Origin: Gammaproteobacteria bacterium
Lineage (GTDB): Bacteria; Pseudomonadota; Gammaproteobacteria; Chromatiales; Chromatiaceae
Direction of reading: 5' to 3'
DNA: 64,000 bases
Assembly: GCA_021773975.1 (NCBI GenBank)
Contig: JAJFJN010000034.1
Location: 1 to 64,000 of the forward strand
Shown here: piece after piece, positions 7,186 through 15,035 of the stretch
Layout of the letters: every line of letters starts with the position of its first letter
How positions within the stretch are numbered: the stretch's first letter is position 1
Made by a program: the position numbers and the translations under genes
Notes under the pieces: generated by a model
Told to the model about the DNA's origin: nothing
Databases searched by the model: none
Seen by the model: only the letters and a program-made list of their open reading frames with translations

Positions 7186-9086
7186 TTGATTGTCTCCTGA
7201 TTTATCTGCCCTTTAGAACAATGAGTACTGCACCATGAAATGACTGCAACTGCATAACAATATGCTAATGCATCCCCCGGTTCTTCTTCTAATAAGTATG
7301 AATCCAAAGCCTTTGAAAATCTAGTGCTATCTATTAAACCGCTGTTATTCAGGAAGTTGCTTTCTAAAAGGGTGTGTATGGTTTTTCGATGGCATTTCAA
7401 TTCGCCTAGATAATAGCTGCTGAAGTCGGTCTTTTTCTCCCTCCAGACCACTGAATCAGGTAGAAGTCCGCTCATGGTGCGTCGTAATAGCCACTTGGGG
7501 TAGCTTTGCTGATTCCATAGTTCAACAGGGACAGCAAAAGTGAATTCCATCATGCGGCGATCAATAAATGGGTGTCGCACATCAATGCCTGATACAGCAC
7601 CAGCCCAGCGATATATATGGAGTGTAGAGTAATAGGCTTGTACAAGGCCTCTTAACCATTCCCTCTGCGCCATGTTTCTAAAATGTGGAATAGACTCTTT
7701 ATTTTTGGTTGGCTGAAGACCCAGCTGTTCCATGAGTGTGCTCGATAGCCAATCTGGACTGGAAGAGGGTGCATTTGGTTGTAAGAATGATATGACTGCT
7801 CGTTTTGCCTGTTTGATTTTTTTGGGAATGAGCGGGTGTAGTATCAGGCGGTAAAAAAGCTGCCTTATGGGCAATCCATTTCTCTTGCTCAATGCGATTA
7901 TCTCTGGGATAACCCGAAAATCACCATGTATTAATCGATAAGGAAAAATATATGGATGCCCCCAGCATACTTCATCGCCCCCTATTCCTGTAAGTAGCAC
8001 GCGGGCACCCTCACTTGCTGCGTGAGTAGTACTTGGAAGTACTCGGGGTGACCAGAATCCAGAGGGGTTTTCTCGTGCTGCAGGTGAGCTAGTGTAATAA
8101 TCAAGCCCTCCTTCGCGTTCAATATCGATGTATTTGTGTTTTAAGTTGAGGCGTTGGACAACCTCGTCGATATAAACTGACTCACTGCAAGATGGGTATT
8201 TGTTGTATGCGTGAGATAGAGCTAGTACTTTTTTGTTATGTGCCAGGGCCTGCTTTTGGGCAAGAGCTGTGACAGATGTTGAGTCCATTCCACCACTTAA
8301 TTCACAAGCGATTATGGGGCCATTTGTCCGCATGCGGTCACTAACAGTGCGGGTTAGAAGCTCTTTCAGGTGTTCTTGGTACTCCTCTGTTTTCTTGTAG
8401 CGAATGCGGTAATCAGGGTTAAAATCCCAGTACTTCCTGGTATACAGCTGGCGCCCTGTGTGATGCAGGCTATTTCCTGCGGGAAGGGAATTAATCTCCT
8501 CAAACATGCAGAGATGGTCTCTCGGTTGACCAGTGAGCCAGCTAGCTAAGGCTCGTTGATTCGGTCTGTTACTTATTTGTGGGTGTTTGAGTACCTGCTG
8601 GGCATCTGTGGCGATGCAGAGACTCTGTTTCACTTCTGCGTAATGTAGAGGGCGAGCATGCATCGTATCTCTAGCTGCAAAAAGTTCTCTATTAACTCGA
8701 TCCCAGATTACGAATGCGAAATCTCCAATCAGATGGCTGGGTGCCTCGCTTCCCCATTTGCGATAGGCAGCTAAGATAATGTCGGGATCGGTTAGGACCT
8801 GTTTGTTTGGTAGGTGTCCATGTAGCTGGGCTAGTAATTCTGACCTGTTGTCGATACGTGCGTCGGCCACGAGTAAATAGCGTTTTTCCTCTGACTCTAA
8901 AGGCTGTGTCTCGTGCAAGGATTCTGGTGTGCTGTTTAAGGCAAGGTAGGCAAGCCCTATATTATCTCGGTACAAATAATGGATACCATCGGGTCCTAGG
9001 TCGGCAACTTGCTCTGCCATATCCTCCAATACCGTACGGTTAACTGGGGAACCATCTAGGTTTAGTATTACGGCAATTGCACTCAT
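7182..9086 (-). CDS. Lasso peptide macrolactam synthetase (C), asparagine-synthetase homologue
   Basis: A 634-residue asparagine synthetase B homologue. It has an N-terminal glutamine-amidotransferase-like domain and a C-terminal ATP-pyrophosphatase domain with the AMP/PPi loop SGGMDSTS at about residues 264-271. True asparagine synthetases start Met-Cys-Gly; this one starts MSAIAVILNL with no Cys2, so it cannot release ammonia from glutamine. That is typical of lasso cyclases, which activate the side-chain carboxylate of the ring Asp/Glu as an adenylate and join it to the core N-terminus. Its start overlaps the end of B2 by 4 bases and its stop overlaps the precursor start, so B2, C and A look translationally coupled. 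Confidence 0.9.
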   Translation of the reverse strand: MSAIAVILNLDGSPVNRTVLEDMAEQVADLGPDGIHYLYRDNIGLAYLALNSTPESLHETQPLESEEKRYLLVADARIDNRSELLAQLHGHLPNKQVLTDPDIILAAYRKWGSEAPSHLIGDFAFVIWDRVNRELFAARDTMHARPLHYAEVKQSLCIATDAQQVLKHPQISNRPNQRALASWLTGQPRDHLCMFEEINSLPAGNSLHHTGRQLYTRKYWDFNPDYRIRYKKTEEYQEHLKELLTRTVSDRMRTNGPIIACELSGGMDSTSVTALAQKQALAHNKKVLALSHAYNKYPSCSESVYIDEVVQRLNLKHKYIDIEREGGLDYYTSSPAARENPSGFWSPRVLPSTTHAASEGARVLLTGIGGDEVCWGHPYIFPYRLIHGDFRVIPEIIALSKRNGLPIRQLFYRLILHPLIPKKIKQAKRAVISFLQPNAPSSSPDWLSSTLMEQLGLQPTKNKESIPHFRNMAQREWLRGLVQAYYSTLHIYRWAGAVSGIDVRHPFIDRRMMEFTFAVPVELWNQQSYPKWLLRRTMSGLLPDSVVWREKKTDFSSYYLGELKCHRKTIHTLLESNFLNNSGLIDSTRFSKALDSYLLEEEPGDALAYCYAVAVISWCSTHCSKGQINQETIK

Positions 9087-9547
9087 AGATTCTGAAATCC
9101 TTGCATTAACTCTTTCGTCAGTACTGGGAATTGTGAATAGCTTGTTGCTATGTCTGGAGAATCATTGATAACGGTACCTGTGTGCTCGATCCAGGCATGG
9201 GCAGCAATCTGAGTCCCATTCTTACGAATACCGATGCGCAGATCTGCTGGGATTCCTCTGCGTTGGAGCATGCATTTCAGAGTTAGGCTGCGCCGAAGGC
9301 AAGTGGGTTTTCGTAGATGGTGATTTGCTGCTGCGTTGACAGACCAGACAAGTTGTTCAAAAGAGAGTGATGTGGCTGGTTGTTGGTTGGTTTTTATATC
9401 AGACTGAATTGATAGCCAGGATTTCCACCAGTGGTACGGCAGGAAGCTGATAGCAAAGTCAATCCAGCTGAGTGTTAACCAGGCTTCTGTGAGCATGATC
9501 CAGTCTCTTGCAGAGAGAGAGCATGCACGCCTTAGTTTATGCTTCAT
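9083..9547 (-). CDS. Lasso peptide leader protease (B2), transglutaminase-like
   Basis: A small cysteine protease of the lasso B2 / transglutaminase-core-3 family, which cuts the leader from the precursor just after the conserved -2 Thr. Counting from the ATG at 9547 (154 residues), the catalytic segment is RKPTCLRRSLTLKCMLQRRG with Cys83, followed by LRIGI and AHAWIEHTG with His117; an Asp near residue 129 could complete the triad. This matches the B2 pattern C-L-x-R-S-L then A-H-A-W. The frame is open further upstream to 9628, but those codons lie inside B1 and add nothing recognisable. The chosen start overlaps the end of B1 by 11 bases; an ATG at 9565 is the alternative. Confidence 0.87.
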   Translation of the reverse strand: MKHKLRRACSLSARDWIMLTEAWLTLSWIDFAISFLPYHWWKSWLSIQSDIKTNQQPATSLSFEQLVWSVNAAANHHLRKPTCLRRSLTLKCMLQRRGIPADLRIGIRKNGTQIAAHAWIEHTGTVINDSPDIATSYSQFPVLTKELMQGFQNL

Positions 9548-9806
9548 CCTTTGTGGCCAGGCCATGGGATACCATTTTTTCGAGAAGATTAATGAGGTCG
9601 GTATGAGCCTGTTCGGAATTAACTTCATATTCTTCAGTGATTTTGCTGGCTGCCTTGTGGGTGTCTGGCTCGTTGCGAAAGAGTTGAATCATTCGAGTAC
9701 CAATGTCATCCAAGGTAAAGTATTCACCGCTCTCCAGATCCAGGATGACGGTTTCGTTCTCTACCTCTTGAAACATGGCTTTTTCAGAGATGTGGTAACT
9801 AGTCAT
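9537..9806 (-). CDS. Lasso peptide RiPP recognition element (B1), PqqD-like
   Basis: An 89-residue PqqD-family protein forming a free-standing RiPP recognition element. Its job in lasso biosynthesis is to bind the precursor leader (the YxxPxL segment) and deliver it to the B2 protease. Diagnostic features are the early strands ENETVILDLESGEYFTLDDI (D-x-x-S-G-x-Y-F-x-L-x-x-x-G, with G continuing into IGTRMIQLF) followed by a three-helix winged part ending LLEKMVSHGLA. Length and pattern are normal for B1. It follows the transporter gene by 39 bases and overlaps B2. PqqD itself is unlikely, since no pqq genes are present. Confidence 0.9.
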   Translation of the reverse strand: MTSYHISEKAMFQEVENETVILDLESGEYFTLDDIGTRMIQLFRNEPDTHKAASKITEEYEVNSEQAHTDLINLLEKMVSHGLATKDEA

Positions 9807-9845
9807 AGTGATATTCTGACACAGATTCTTGATGAGTGCTGATTG

Positions 9846-11513
9846 CTAGGAATCAATTTCTTGGGCGCGGCCATCTTTCAGGCGTATGACCCGGTCGGCC
9901 AGTGCCAGGCTGGCAGGTCGGTGGGTGATGAGGATGACGGTGCGTTGCTGTAGCAGATCATGGCACTCCTCGATAAATCCTCGTTCGCCTTCTGGATCAA
10001 ACATTGCGGTGGCCTCATCCAGAATCAGGATCGGTGGGTTTTTGAGTAGGGCGCGGGCGAGTGCCAGACGTTGTTTCTGTCCGCCTGAGAGGCGCACTCC
10101 CTGGTCACCGATCAGGGTGTCAAAACCATTAGGCAGCTGCTGGATGAAATCAAATGCGCGGGCAGCCTTGGCTGCTTCAATGATCTGCTCCCGGTCTGCA
10201 TCAGTGTCGCTATAGCCGATGTTTTCTGCTGCTGAACCATTGAATAGTAGTGCCTGCTGGGATACCAAGCCAATCTGGCTGCGCAGGCTCTGAATGGATC
10301 TCTTACTAATATCTATATCATCGATCAGGATTTGCCCCTCTTGTGGATCGGCAAAGCGCATTAGCAGATGAATTAGCGTGCTTTTGCCAACACCGTTGGC
10401 CCCAATGATTGCTATGGTTTCTCCAGCTTGGATGGTTAGATCCAGTCTTTCTAAAATCTTATCCCGCTCGAAATAGCAAAAATGGATGTCTTTAAACTGG
10501 ATTTCCCCTTTGATGGGTGGTAGATCGGGGGTGCTTTCATCATTGGGTTCAGGTGCAACGGAGAAGAGTTCAATGAGGCGAACTGCGGCACCACGGGTAT
10601 TTTGGATTTGACCATAAATGCTGGCAAGAGTGCTAATGGGTCGAACCAATAACAGGCCGTATAACAGTAGACTGATGATCTCTGCGGGTGTTAGCTCGCC
10701 AGCAACCAGGCGCTGACTGCTGAGCCAAAGTAGCAGCACAATTGCACTGCCAGCCAAAAAATGTATACAAGGTGAGAGCAGGGACTGTAATCGTAGGTGC
10801 TGGGTGGACAGTTCCAGCAGACGCTGGTGCTGGTCACGATGGCGGGATGATTCATCTGCCTCGCGGGTAAAAGCTTTGATGACGGGGAGTAGGTTTAGAT
10901 TTTCTTCTACTTGAGCCAGGGTGCTGGCGTGTTCACGGGAAAGCTGGGTTGAGAGGGGACGGATTTGTCGCCCAAGCAGTTTGATGACCAAAATGAATAG
11001 TGGGGTGAGTAGGGCGGCTAACAGAGCGATTTGGGCATCGATACGAAACATCAGAATGAGCGCACCAAGAAAGGTCAAAATGAGAGGTAGCAGGCCAACC
11101 AAAGTACCGGTTACGAAGTGACTAAGGATGCCGGCATCACGGGTGAGCAGGGACAGAATCTCTCCTCGTCGCTGGTGGTGATAATAGTCGATAGGTAAGG
11201 ACTGAAGATGGTCGTAGAGCCGCGTACGCAAGCGGGCAAGCATACGTGCACCAGTACTGGCGAGCAGATAGCTGTTGCCAAAACGCAGAAGAGCTTGCAC
11301 TGCCAACAGGGCTAACCAGAGCATCAGTAGCGTTTCTAGCCCCGGCATTTGACCCCTGTCATGCTCGAGTAGAGTGCTGGTAAAATGACCAGCCAACCAG
11401 GGAGTTACCAGCGATGCGGCGCTTTCTCCCAACATGAGTGCGCCAGCGAATAGTAGTGTTGTTTTGTAGGGTGTGACATAGCCCAACAGGGTCTGGAAGT
11501 GGTTTCGTGGCAA
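9846..11513 (-). CDS. Lasso peptide ABC exporter (D)
   Basis: A 555-residue half-transporter: an N-terminal six-helix exporter domain (about residues 1-320) and an ATPase domain with Walker A GANGVGKST at 371-379, signature LSGGQKQRLALARAL and Walker B ILILDEATA, then a switch HRP. It has no N-terminal C39 peptidase, as expected where leader removal is done by B2. It would export the mature lasso peptide across the inner membrane, which usually also gives self-immunity. The start is a TTG at 11513 preceded by AAGAAGA; the next in-frame ATG would cut into the first membrane helix. It lies only 54 bases after the upstream oxidoreductase gene with no terminator between, so read-through from that operon is possible. 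Confidence 0.85.
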   Translation of the reverse strand: MPRNHFQTLLGYVTPYKTTLLFAGALMLGESAASLVTPWLAGHFTSTLLEHDRGQMPGLETLLMLWLALLAVQALLRFGNSYLLASTGARMLARLRTRLYDHLQSLPIDYYHHQRRGEILSLLTRDAGILSHFVTGTLVGLLPLILTFLGALILMFRIDAQIALLAALLTPLFILVIKLLGRQIRPLSTQLSREHASTLAQVEENLNLLPVIKAFTREADESSRHRDQHQRLLELSTQHLRLQSLLSPCIHFLAGSAIVLLLWLSSQRLVAGELTPAEIISLLLYGLLLVRPISTLASIYGQIQNTRGAAVRLIELFSVAPEPNDESTPDLPPIKGEIQFKDIHFCYFERDKILERLDLTIQAGETIAIIGANGVGKSTLIHLLMRFADPQEGQILIDDIDISKRSIQSLRSQIGLVSQQALLFNGSAAENIGYSDTDADREQIIEAAKAARAFDFIQQLPNGFDTLIGDQGVRLSGGQKQRLALARALLKNPPILILDEATAMFDPEGERGFIEECHDLLQQRTVILITHRPASLALADRVIRLKDGRAQEIDS

Positions 11514-11567
11514 GATGATGTTTTCTTCTTTACAGGGTCTAAGACAAGTGAGCAGCAGCGTGAATGA

Positions 11568-12998
11568 TCACCCCAGTACATATTGATCAATAGCCTTGGC
11601 GGCTGTTTTTGCTTGTCCCATGGCAAGGATCACAGTAGCCCCACCTGTGATGGCATCTCCACCTGCAAATACACCGCGTTTGGTTGTTTGACAGGTCTCT
11701 TCATCGACTATGATGATGCCCCATTTGTTCGTTTTAACACCTTTATCAGTTGCCGGAATCATAGGGTTAACATCACAACCCAACGATAGGATTACGGTGT
11801 CCACATCTTCGGTAAAGTACTTACCAGTAGGAAGTGGCTTGCGCCGGCCTGATGTATCAGGATCAGAGAGTTCCATTTTTTCGCATTTGATCTGTTTAAC
11901 AAAGTTGTTTTCATCAACAATAAATTCAACAGGGTTGGCTAACCAGTGCCAATTTAGAAATTCCTGTTCTGCATGTTCTAGCTCTTCCGTTCGAGCAGGC
12001 GCTTCCTCACGGGAGCGACGATAGTAGCAGGTTGTCTCTGCACCCAGGCGTTTTGCAGTACGCAAAACATCCATAGCGGTGTTGCCTGCACCGATGACGG
12101 CTACTTTTTTCCCTTGGTAGAGTGGGGTGCTGTATTCGGGGAATTTATCTGCCTGCATAAGATAGACACGTGTCAGATACTCATTGGCTGAATAGACACC
12201 GTTCGCATTGACACCGGGAACATCCAGCATTTTAGGCAGGCCTGCACCTGAGGCTACAAAGACAGCATCAAACCCTTCTTGTTCGAGTAGGTCATCAAGG
12301 GAGAGTATTTTGCCGATGATCATGTTGTAAACAAATTGAACGCCAATTTTTTCGAGGAACTCAATATCCTCATCGATAATATCCATAGGCAGACGAAAGC
12401 GGGGGATACCATAGACCAACACACCGCCAGCACGATGAAAGGCTTCGAAGACTACAACCTCATGACCCCGGATGCGTAACTCATAGGCACATGTCAGTCC
12501 AGCGGGTCCTGCACCGACAATTGCAATGCGCTTGCCGGTTGCTGCTGGTATTTCAGGCAGCTCTAACGTACCGTGCTGGCGTTCATAATCTGCGGCATAA
12601 CGCTCCAAACTACCGATGCCGACAGGCTCTTTTTTCTTGCCAACCACGCATACCGCCTGGCACTGTTTGTCTTGGGGGCAGACGCGTCCGCAAGCAGCAG
12701 GCAGAAAGTTTTTCTCTCGTATCTTTTTTGCAGCATCAGCCATATCGCCATTTTCAATGAGCTTGATAAAGGCAGGTATGTCGATTCCTACCGGGCAGCC
12801 ATCAACGCAGTCTGGCTTTTTGCACTGAATACAACGCTTGGCTTCTGCAATGGCCTCTTCGAGTGAATAGCCTACAGGTACCTCTTCAAAGTTCTGAATA
12901 CGCTCTTCTGGTGCGAGTAGTGACATCTCCTGAAAGGAGAGCGCCATTCTCTCTTTGTTGCTGAGGCCAGCTCGTTTCTTGGCAGACTTATCGGACAT
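11568..12998 (-). CDS. NADPH-dependent flavin oxidoreductase, NfnB/GltD-like (SudA-like)
   Basis: A 476-residue protein of the glutamate synthase small-subunit family. Near the N-terminus are cysteine clusters for [4Fe-4S] centres, CIQCKKPDCVDGCPVGIDIP and CGRVCPQDKQCQAVCVVG. Then come an FAD-binding GxGxxG (IVGAGPAGLTCAYEL), a second nucleotide fold (AVIGAGNTAMDVLRTA) and the closing GVFAGGDAITGGATVI. It sits 9 bases after a partner carrying an FAD/[2Fe-2S] reductase domain. The pair matches the two-subunit NfnAB / sulfide dehydrogenase SudAB type rather than GOGAT, since no large gltB is adjacent. Likely roles are NADPH-ferredoxin-NADH electron exchange or sulfur/polysulfide reduction; which one cannot be decided from sequence. 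Confidence 0.85.
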   Translation of the reverse strand: MSDKSAKKRAGLSNKERMALSFQEMSLLAPEERIQNFEEVPVGYSLEEAIAEAKRCIQCKKPDCVDGCPVGIDIPAFIKLIENGDMADAAKKIREKNFLPAACGRVCPQDKQCQAVCVVGKKKEPVGIGSLERYAADYERQHGTLELPEIPAATGKRIAIVGAGPAGLTCAYELRIRGHEVVVFEAFHRAGGVLVYGIPRFRLPMDIIDEDIEFLEKIGVQFVYNMIIGKILSLDDLLEQEGFDAVFVASGAGLPKMLDVPGVNANGVYSANEYLTRVYLMQADKFPEYSTPLYQGKKVAVIGAGNTAMDVLRTAKRLGAETTCYYRRSREEAPARTEELEHAEQEFLNWHWLANPVEFIVDENNFVKQIKCEKMELSDPDTSGRRKPLPTGKYFTEDVDTVILSLGCDVNPMIPATDKGVKTNKWGIIIVDEETCQTTKRGVFAGGDAITGGATVILAMGQAKTAAKAIDQYVLG

Positions 12999-13007
12999 AA
13001 AGCTTTC

Positions 13008-14639
13008 CTATAGGGTTTCCAGGGCTTGTTTTTCTTCAGCAACAAACATTTTTTGTCTTTTTGTTAGTTGGTCGAAGTCTACTTTATGCCCATCAAAATC
13101 AGGCCCGTGGAAACAGGCGAATTTTGTCTCTCCATCAATAGATACACGACAGGCACCACACATACCTGTACCGTCTACCATTAAGGCATTGAGGGATACC
13201 ATTGTTTCAATACCAATGGGGCGGGTAAGTTCGCAGACTGCCTGCATCATTGGAACGGGGCCAATAGCCAGTACATGACTGACGCGGCGCTCATCTTTAA
13301 TGATCTGTTCAAGTGCATTGGTGACAAAACCCTGGGTACCAGCGGAGCCGTCATTAGTGGTGACGATGACTTCATCACAGACGGCTTTTAGTTCATCAAC
13401 CAAGATGAGCAGATCTTTGCTTCGAGCGCCGACCACGCCGATGACCCGGCTGCCAAGTGCTTTCAGATCACGAGCTGTGGGGATGATAGCCCCTGTGCCA
13501 AAGCCGCCGCCTATAACCACGCATGTTCCACGATAATGGCGGACATGCGAACGCTGCCCCAGTGGGCCAACGACATCTTTAAAGCAGTCGCCCACACTCA
13601 GGTTGTTCATCTGAATGCTGGTTTTACCCGCTGACATGATGACAACTTCAATGTGTCCTTTTTCGCTATCCCATCCGCAGATTGAAAGGGGAATACGTTC
13701 GCTGAGTTCATGAGGGCGAATCATGATAAATTGCCCAGCTTGTAGTTTGCGTGCAATAAGTGGTGCTTCAATTACATAGTGAAAGGTCTTAGGACACAGT
13801 TCTTTCTTAGATATGATTTTGAAGCTTTGCTGATAATGGGTGACAGAGGTTGGGGTGGTTTTTAAGCGTGGTAAATAACGTTTTGCCTCGCGACGTACGA
13901 TATAAGCATCGTCCCAATCGTGGTTGTCATCTTTGCCTAAAATTGCACTATAGGCTGTCCGAAGATCCTCTTTCTGCGTATTAGTTAGCAGACCTTTTCC
14001 CATTAGCTTGCCCAGTGTTCTGGCGGCTTGCATACGAACTAGTGAATGGCTATCAGTGAGATGAGAGAAGCTTATATTAAATATCTGTAGCCTGAGCGCT
14101 TCATCGAATTGGTTGGGATCAATACGCACAACCAGCTTGCCTGTAGCATTGATAACATTGGAACTAAGCTGGTAGTTGCTAGAGTCAGCAGCAACCAAAA
14201 TCTCGGGCAAGGTTTGTAAGATCTCAGGTGTTCGAAAATAGGCTAGTGCCTGAGTCAGGTTAATCAGAGCGTATTGGTCTGATCGTTTTTTATTCCAGGT
14301 ATCCAGCAGCGGAGCAATAGCATTTGCGCCATTTACAGCAATAACTCTGCCAAGATGTGCGCAGGATTCAGCGTCCGCGTTTACCAACTCATCGATGAGG
14401 AACGGAATGACAACAGAGCCAAAACGAGTGATCTGTTTTTCTGCTCTATTAGCCAGGGAGATCATCTCGGACATGCCGACATGGTCTTGGTAAAATAGCT
14501 GAGTAAGGTTTGATGTCAGCGCTATTTTGTCATCATCAGTAATATCTGTAAGTTGTTCAGTTTCATTCAAAGCCAAAGAGATAGACTCTTCATCTTCTGA
14601 TTTCAACTTATTGATTATAAGGTTTATTTTTTTTGACAT
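13008..14639 (-). CDS. NfnA/SudB-like FAD/[2Fe-2S] subunit with N-terminal HEAT-like domain
   Basis: A 543-residue two-part protein. Residues about 270-543 are a ferredoxin-NADP-reductase/dihydroorotate-dehydrogenase electron-transfer type module: the FAD-binding RIPLSIC, the GGGFGTGAIIP nucleotide loop and a C-terminal cysteine cluster in DGTGMCGACRVSIDG then FACFHGPDFDGH, the [2Fe-2S] site of NfnA/SudB. The first ~265 residues are an all-helical region with HEAT-like repeats (for example SLVRMQAARTLGKLMGKGLL) that the usual ~280-residue subunit lacks. It is the first gene of a two-gene operon with the NfnB-like partner, 9 bases apart. The extra domain probably mediates protein docking, but that is inference. 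Confidence 0.82.
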   Translation of the reverse strand: MSKKINLIINKLKSEDEESISLALNETEQLTDITDDDKIALTSNLTQLFYQDHVGMSEMISLANRAEKQITRFGSVVIPFLIDELVNADAESCAHLGRVIAVNGANAIAPLLDTWNKKRSDQYALINLTQALAYFRTPEILQTLPEILVAADSSNYQLSSNVINATGKLVVRIDPNQFDEALRLQIFNISFSHLTDSHSLVRMQAARTLGKLMGKGLLTNTQKEDLRTAYSAILGKDDNHDWDDAYIVRREAKRYLPRLKTTPTSVTHYQQSFKIISKKELCPKTFHYVIEAPLIARKLQAGQFIMIRPHELSERIPLSICGWDSEKGHIEVVIMSAGKTSIQMNNLSVGDCFKDVVGPLGQRSHVRHYRGTCVVIGGGFGTGAIIPTARDLKALGSRVIGVVGARSKDLLILVDELKAVCDEVIVTTNDGSAGTQGFVTNALEQIIKDERRVSHVLAIGPVPMMQAVCELTRPIGIETMVSLNALMVDGTGMCGACRVSIDGETKFACFHGPDFDGHKVDFDQLTKRQKMFVAEEKQALETL

Positions 14640-14833
14640 GCCCTGCGAACCCTTAGTTTTAAGTAACCCAACATTGGGGATTCATAAAGCCCTATATTAT
14701 ATGTTTTTTACGGATATTGCGCTAGATAAGGCTTAAGTGATCTATTTTTGTCTTTTAAATATGATTTGATTGCATTGAATGTTTTTGCGCTTGCAATAGG
14801 TAAGGTAGTGCCGTTATTATGCGCAGCCTACGC

Positions 14834-14910
14834 AGGCGCGTAGCTCAGTTGGTTAGAGCACCACCTTGACATGGTGGGGGTCGGTGGTTCGAATCCACTC
14901 GCGCCTACCA
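14834..14910 (+). tRNA. tRNA-Val (anticodon GAC)
   Basis: A complete 77-base cloverleaf. The acceptor stem AGGCGCG pairs with CGCGCCT, the D arm has AGCTCAGTTGGTTAGAGC, the anticodon stem CCACC/GGTGG encloses loop TTGACAT (anticodon GAC), and the T arm has GGTTCGAATCC. CCA is encoded. A rho-independent terminator follows at once. Confidence 0.97.
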
Positions 14911-14918
14911 ATACCAAG

Positions 14919-14956
14919 AAGCCGTAAGTTGCATTGGCAGCTTACGGCTTTTTTCT
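14919..14956 (+). terminator. Rho-independent terminator after tRNA-Val
   Basis: A 12-pair stem (gccgtaagttgc / gcagcttacggc, one G-U pair) with loop ATTG is followed by a T-run. It ends the tRNA transcript before thrS. Confidence 0.9.
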
Positions 14957-15035
14957 ATTTGTTTTATAAGAACAGTATTTAATTTGTATTAAAAAACATG
15001 TGGCCTTTCGTGTGGGTCACCACTGGAGAAATGGT

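Noticed and set aside
9537-9806. PQQ biosynthesis protein PqqD
   Set aside because: No pqqA, B, C or E is present, whereas a lasso precursor, B2 and C are adjacent.
11568-14639. Glutamate synthase (GOGAT) reading of the two-gene redox operon
   Set aside because: The partner is an FAD/[2Fe-2S] subunit, not the 1500-residue GltB, so the NfnAB/SudAB type fits better.
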